From positions 7,688,001 through 7,752,000 of the forward strand of contig BTRK01000001.1 of NCBI GenBank assembly GCA_036245805.1: 64,000 bases of DNA, read 5' to 3'. This document shows, in pieces, positions 58,114-64,000 of this stretch (positions within the stretch are counted from its first letter, which is position 1; each line of letters opens with the position of its first letter). The translations under genes were made by a program, and so were the position numbers. Under the pieces are notes generated by a model that was given only the letters and a program-made list of their open reading frames with translations, did no database searches and had not been told where the DNA came from. This DNA comes from Pristionchus mayeri (taxonomy: Eukaryota; Nematoda; Chromadorea; Rhabditida; Neodiplogasteridae).

Positions 58114-59028
58114 TCAGGCTGATGCAAAAGTTTTTGCCGATTTGACATTGATTTTCATTAAGTTTCCTGATTCGCCAAACATTGAGGGACGCCTCTACAC
58201 AGGGGCGCTACTATCTACTAATAAGGAGCTATTATACTAGTAAAGTAATCAAATACCTCGGCTCTTCTTCTATCTAAAACAATACATTTACACAATTTTC
58301 GATCCGATAAGCGTAAAATTCGATTTTATGTTAGCGCGATTCGAGAAAATTTTTAGAAAACACAGTCATCCCCCAACTTCACCAATTCTCTGAGTAATAG
58401 GGCAAGGTCTGCTTGTTCAATTGGTCACTATTTGTCGGGGTTTCGAAATGCCTCAGAAAAGAGGAGCTGCCAAAAGTAGGAATTTCGGTGTCATTTTTTG
58501 AAATCATTGTTCGGAAAGCTATAACTTCCGGTGATAGAATCGAAGTGTAACCATACTAGTAGTGTGTGTTCATTGGGTGAAGATCTTTAATATTTTGTGC
58601 ATTTTATATCTCAAGCACTGTTGCAATGAAAAAAATGATGTACAGTCCATGATTGACAGTGGGCCTTTCAACATCACTATTAATTCGACATACATTTCTA
58701 AAAGGCTTCCAGTATCATACCTAATTTAAACTTGTTATTAGCATCTACGTATGCTGTACTTTCTTATGCTATTTCGGTTTGGTCCTATCAGTGCTATTCG
58801 CAGAGCACAATAGGTCGAAAGATGAAGTCGAGTTGACACTCCCAACGACTTTGAAGCAATTTTGCGACTTCAATAGTGATTGTTTAGGCCACTACTAAGT
58901 GGTACTAATGAGAGTATCCAAGCGCCTGTTGATAATGGAGAACTAGTTGAAAATCAGTCCAAGGCAAAATGCAGGGCATGCCCAAATGTAAAATATAAAA
59001 ATCGGCAAAAACTTTTGCATCAACCTAA
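58114..59028. mobile_element. Mariner-like non-autonomous element, TA duplication
   Basis: Right terminus, read inward, is TTAGGTTGATGCAAAAGTTT. The left terminus TCAGGCTGATGCAAAAGTTT matches with two differences. Both are flanked by TA. TTAGGTTG(G/A)TGCAAAAGT is the classic mariner end. The 915-bp interior shows no transposase (full mariners are about 1.3 kb). Confidence 0.85.
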
Positions 59029-59761
59029 TAGTTCAGAATGCTTTTAGGTTACATCGTGCGCAAGCAATTTCTATGTTTCGCAACCACAACTAAAGCAGAT
59101 AAAATGATTCGACAACAAATGAAGTTATGAATCTTGATAAATGTAACTTCCAAACAATAAAGATCAGCCGATTAAGATCGTAGCATCATGACGCAGGAAG
59201 ATATCGACCCAATCCTGCAATGCAAATTTCACATGTGGATCTCTGTGAAAAACAATGAATCCAAGACGCAGTTTCATACAAAGTAAACATGCCGATAACA
59301 CATCTCTAGATGGCAATGAATTTCGCCCTCTAACAGTTGAAAAGTGTGTCAATATTTATTTATTGTTACCTTCATAATGAAGAGTTGATCCTGGAATGTC
59401 CACACGGTGAGCTTTCGATGAAATCGTAAAACCCGCATATCACCTGTTCACATTTTCTCAAATTTATGCATTCGATCTTATTCTCGATCGCCAATGACTA
59501 ACGTGGATTATCGATATTCTTTTTCAATCATAACCTGCATACTCTTCAATGTGTGCGCGCAATTGAGGAAGAAAAGACGAGCGCCTCGCTCCAGAATCTG
59601 CATGACTATCCAATTTTCACTCACTTTCATTTTTTTCGAATATTCGATAACCAGACATTCAAGAATATTTCCATTCAATCACTCACACTCTCCTTTGCCC
59701 ACATCTGCTGCACAATCTGCTCTCTCTCTCTCTCATTCAACCACTCGCGAAAATGGGTGAG

Positions 59762-60003
59762 TGACAAAAGCAAAAACGACAAAAGCATAACTCGTCGCCG
59801 TTCGATTTCGATTAGACGAAGCGACTTGGGAGTTGGTTCATTGTAACCAGTATGTGCTCCTCTACATTTACATATGTAAGTCTGGCTACCAGGCGATCTT
59901 GAGTTTTGACGTATAAGGGTTCATGGAAATCCAACTTCCATGAAGTCGCTTCGTCCAATCGCAGGCGAACGGCGACGAGTTGTGCTTTTGTCGCTTTTGC
60001 TTG
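59762..60003. mobile_element. Palindromic MITE, about 240 bp
   Basis: Inverted repeat GACAAAAGCAAAAACGACAA..., CTCGTCGCCGTTCG near 59790 with its complement near 59966, and a second internal match CGAAGCGACTT near 59817 / 59940. Flanking duplication is not clear. A 12-C run directly follows, near 60009. Confidence 0.7.
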
Positions 60004-61191
60004 TGCCACCCCCCCCCCCTCTCTCCGCGAAAATACTGCAGAATCATTGCCCAATTAAGATCTATTTTTTCAGTTAAATCAGGAAACGATAAGTGTGCTT
60101 GATATTTTCGTCTTATGAGGAAGTATACGGGAAGGGAATATTATTGTATTATCGATACAAAGTGGGCGGGATTAACGTCACAGCATGCAGTCAGCAATTT
60201 AACGCAATTATGAAACGTGAATTTCAACAGCATCGGTGCGTGGATCATTTTTTAAAAGTGTATCCCCCTAGGCTTTCCAACCATAAAGTATAAAGCTCAG
60301 GAGACGATTTTGAACGGTTTCGCCACTTCCCCTCTCAAATATGATGTTGTTAGACAGTGTTTTAACATGTAAAAAATACGAAATGTCCCTTGGTTTTCAG
60401 AAAACAATATTTCTACTGTCTCTGTTTTCAGAATCCTCCACATAATTTCTCATTCTCACCTGCTCCTGCTCTCCTCGGCCCATCGAAGTAGGAAAAATAA
60501 GATCTGAAATATTAAACATCAAGTATTATATGTGTTACCATAACAACACCAATAAATCTCAAGAATCGAAGAAAGCTTCTGGAAACAGCTTTTGCTTAGT
60601 TGAAGTCGTTTGCACAAAATTCAACCGCTCGCAACTTCCTCGTTTCGGGTGGTTTACATATTAGGTCCAATATCGGCACTTCAATCCTGTCGAGATCACT
60701 ATTCTCAATCATTTACTTTTGTTAGTAGTAGCTTTCTATCATACACACTGCCCAGGAATCTGATGTTATAGTCAAGAACATCCTAGTTGGGACAATGTTT
60801 CCCCTTTTCTGCTAATGACATAACCCTCTATAATCTTCACACTCTCGGATTGAAGTGCGCTATTTCTTGATAGGTCAAATTGAAGATAAATGATCATGTC
60901 TGCCTCACAGTCTTCTCCGTCCACTTCTCGATCTGCTTCCGTTATCTTCTCAGCCCTTGCAGTGCTTGCGCCAGATTCTTCTGGTGATCCCCTGGAGAAG
61001 GAGGAGATTAAATCATAGATCTATCTTCGCGAAAAATAAATTATGTTTGACATCCACCACAATATTATATGTCAAGCTTTTGCACATGGTAAAATCGAAC
61101 CGTTTTGTTCTAAGTTTCACAACTATCCTTAACGAAAAAAATTGAATCCATCAAGCTGAAGAGAAATATTTAAATTCTCGCAATCTTCAGC

Positions 61192-61478
61192 TGACCGGCG
61201 TGGTGGCGCAGTGGTGTTAGGCGCCACTCGCTATATAAGGGACCTGAGTTCGATCCCCCGCCGAGGCAGACCAAGCCCTCTATCCCTCCGGGGTCGGTAA
61301 ATTGGCAGTGACCCAGGTCGCGAAATGTATCGTTCCCTAGAAGCACCTTGGACAGGGATACGTAGTCCAAACAGTAGTCGGCCTCACCGCACTACACCAC
61401 CTAGCGTAATCGTCTTTCGACGACTGTAAAAATCGCTTGAAGTGGCTCCAAAAAAAAGTGGCTCCAAAAAAAAAAAGA
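61192..61478 (+). mobile_element. tRNA-derived SINE
   Basis: The head is tRNA-like: A-box TGGCGCAGTGGTG, then B-box GAGTTCGATCC about 30 bp later (61246-61256), as in a Pol III promoter. About 150 bp of unrelated body follows (CCGGGGTCGGTAAATTGGCA...), then a tail of GTGGCTCCAAAAAAAA repeated twice and an A-run ending near 61478. The clover does not close into a functional tRNA. It would be mobilised by a LINE in trans. Confidence 0.75.
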
Positions 61479-61742
61479 TCGATGAGTAAACATGTTATTG
61501 ATCCTGCAGCGATCTTCTCATGAAAAGCAGATAGGGCATCTCAAATTTGCGTGGTTTGGAAAAGCGAGTTTTCAAGTCTCGTAGATGAGTTGCCTCGTGG
61601 AGATAAAATGGAATATTAGTTATCATTGACTGCACATTTATTGGATTGACTGCACATTTATTGAGGAATTATATATAAGCTTCATATTTCCAATGCTAGT
61701 TGATTTAAATTCGAGTCCTCACATTTGAAGCTGCCAGTTGTA

Positions 61743-63094
61743 CAGTAGCGCCGGAAAGCATCCGTACGATTTGATTTTTTCACATAACTTTTTCTGCAGT
61801 TGACTTAGCAAGTTAAATGTTGTAGCGCTTTATAGCAAATTCATAGAAGAACACGATGTGAGTATTGCGTCATCACGTGCATCTTAGCTGATTGCGTAGT
61901 GATGACGCAATCGAATATCACTTTTTCAAATAGGCGTTATTCTTACATAGATTTTTTCCAGCTGCCAAACTTTCTGACGTTGAAGATTGGACCGAGACCT
62001 ATCCAGAATAAAAATTTGAAGTTGCTGCTCGGTCATACAATTGCTGCAATCTTGCTGCAAAAACGTGGTCGCAAATTCTCGGCTGCTAGACAAGCTAGAG
62101 ACTCGTTCAAAGCATCAAAATGATCGTCATCACAATTCCCGACGATCCTGAGAAAATGAAAACGATCGATCAATATTTGCCCTCAGGGCACCAAAAAATC
62201 ACTTTTTGAATGCTCATTTTTTGGACATTCATAACTTTGTGGGCAATTTTTGTCAAATCTGGTTTTTACGTGAGAATATTCAAAATGTATTAAAGATATG
62301 ACTCCCAACTTTTTAGACTGTTTGGATATCTTTCCTACCCGCGGCGACCGTTTTTCGGAGGGATACTCGTGTCGGAAAACACCCTGTTTACGCACTCTCG
62401 TAGTCCACTCTCGTAGTCTGCACTCTCTCGCCATAGGGGTAAACAAAGTGTTTTCCGACCTGAGTATCCCTCCGAAAAAGGTCGCCGCGGGCAGGAAAGT
62501 TATCCAAACAGTCTAAAAAGTTGGGAATCATATCTTTAATACATTTTGAATATTTTCACTTAAAAACCAGATTTTGCAAAAATTGCTCACAAAGTTATGA
62601 ATGTCCAAAAAATGAGCATTCAAAAAGTGATTTTTTGGTGCCCTGAGGGCAAATATTGATCGATCGTTTTCATTTTCTCAGGATCGTCGGGAATTGTGAT
62701 GACGATCATTTTGATGCTTTGAACGAGTCTCTAGCTTGTCTAGAAGCCGAGTTCTGAATTTGCGACCACGTTTTTGCAGCAAGGTGGCAGCAATTGTATG
62801 ACCGAGCAGCAACTTCAAATTTTTATTCTGGATAGGTCTCGGTCCAATCTCCAACGTCAGAAAGTTTGGCAAGCTGGAAAAAAATCTATGTAAGAATAAC
62901 GCCTATTTGAAAAAGTGAAATTCGATTGCGTCATCACTACGCAATCAGCTAAGATGCACGTGATGACGCAATACTCACATCGTATTCTTCTATGGATTTG
63001 CTATAAAGCGCTGCAACATTTAACTTGCTAAGTCAACTGCAGAAAAAGTTATGTGAAAAAAATCAAATCGTACGGATACTTTCCGGCGCTACTG
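61743..63094. mobile_element. Foldback element H, TA duplication
   Basis: Termini CAGTAGCGCCGGAAAG and its complement, flanked by TA. The arms pair over about 620 bp (GCAATCGAATATCACTTTTTC near 61906, complement near 62918). Its inner arm (CCTCAGGGCACCAAAAAATC, TTTTTTGGACATTCATAACT) is shared with element G, while the ends are unrelated. Confidence 0.85.
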
Positions 63095-64000
63095 TATGTT
63101 TCGATGTCGGATGATAGTCAAGAAACGTTACTGCGAGTAATTACTCTTCGGTTGTCTCGACGAAAAAAAAAAATATAATACATCCTAATTTGTACGAACC
63201 CTTGGTGCTCTGAAATTATTTAGCAGTGTTCAATTCGTGGTTAATGTTTTTGAACACCCCATGTTGTTTACCCCAACCATCGAATTCAAATGGACCGCGA
63301 GTGTCGCCTACGTTAAGCTTTTTTTAATAGTATTTTTATATTTTACGCTCGTACGAGGAGATAACATCACGGAGCAACCTCTCAGTGAATTATTGAGGTA
63401 CTTTCGGAACGAGAATTTCACTTGCAAATCGAAAATTATTAGATTGGTGCAAAAGTTTCGCAACAAGAGATTTTGGATATTTTCTTGCGAATGCTTCTCA
63501 TGTATCACATACCATTTGGGCATTATTTGAGGTAGTGTTAGGTCATTACAATTATTAGTTTAGACCCGATCGATCCAAAGGCATTCAGTAGAAAAACAAT
63601 GATAAATGAAAATTTGCGAAATTTCCACGATTTTGGGTTTTTATCACAAACCATCGCTAAAACTAAACGAACCCCATGCAGCTCCCACCCTTTAGAGAAA
63701 CTAATCAGTAAGGGTAGATGCTTCTATTGAACACGTTAAGTGGGAGTTTTGAGCTTCCACGGATAACTTGTGAGGCGAAAAAGGCCGATTTCGTCGATAA
63801 AATTTGAGGTTAAAAACCAAAATCACGAAATCTCTCGAATGGAAAGGTGAATCGTCACCAAATTTGAATTGTAGCATTCTCATGATATGTACTTCTGATT
63901 GTGTTTAATTTGTGACCCCAAGCTCTCCGAGCAACAATTTCTGTGAATATGCTCTAAAACTTCCAGACGCAATACCAAGCATTTCCTGAATACGTGCCTA
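63095..64000. other. Non-genic end of window
   Basis: No gene supported. A single mariner-like end, TTAGATTGGTGCAAAAGTTT, begins near 63440; its partner would lie beyond the window. An open frame at 63237-63530 carries a hydrophobic stretch (YVKLFLIVFLYFTLV) but has no recognisable family. Confidence 0.4.

Noticed and set aside
60786..61014. Minus-strand open stretch containing EADREVDGEDCEADMIIYLQ
   Set aside because: It has a possible acceptor but no start, no convincing donor and no recognisable family. About 75 open codons in this region can occur by chance.

Overview
The window looks like nuclear DNA of a nematode, probably a rhabditine or diplogastrid. The signs are short phase-conserved introns with (T)nCAG acceptors, intronic TACGGTAG/TACTGTAG motifs, eukaryotic tRNA genes, and animal genes split into 60-120 bp exons. 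No bacterial or viral gene organisation is present. The exon models are hand-built from splice signals, reading-frame continuity and family resemblance, and no search was run.

Layout. (1) About 200-5915, plus strand: the 3' part of an Ala/Pro/Glu-rich multi-exon gene of unknown function, built of repeated cassette exons and repeated intron blocks. (2) About 5.9-26.1 kb: three tandem Mpv17/PMP22-family membrane-protein genes. Each has a different splice-level lesion: a lost acceptor, two lost exons, or a GC donor. The introns and spacers hold a 4.7-kb foldback element with another foldback inside it, a hAT element interrupted by a foldback, a LINE reverse transcriptase remnant and several MITEs. 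(3) 26.7-34.4 kb: an apparently intact folylpolyglutamate synthase (FPGS) gene of at least 20 exons plus an upstream Arg-rich leader exon. A tRNA-Tyr and a tRNA-Ile lie in its introns. (4) 35-54.7 kb: a field of FPGS exon fragments, always from exons 8-11 and 15-20. It is interspersed with a 4-kb foldback carrying a 52-bp tandem array and a minus-strand secreted-protein-like gene, a LINE remnant, a broken PI-transfer-protein fragment, and the 3' exons of an unidentified minus-strand gene. (5) 54.7-64 kb: mostly non-genic, with a mariner-like MITE, a tRNA-derived SINE and further foldbacks.

The main theme is long inverted-repeat (foldback) elements. I see about ten longer than 0.8 kb, several with clear target-site duplications (8 bp for four elements of hAT type, TA for five, 4-5 bp for three). 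Some nestings can be proven because the empty site survives in the opposite arm or in a paralogous gene copy. The most unusual item is the 36967-40933 element, which combines perfect 8-bp duplications, a 52-bp array and cargo exons. The host genes are ordinary housekeeping genes (folate polyglutamylation, organelle membrane protein, PI transfer) and show no operon-like functional linkage.
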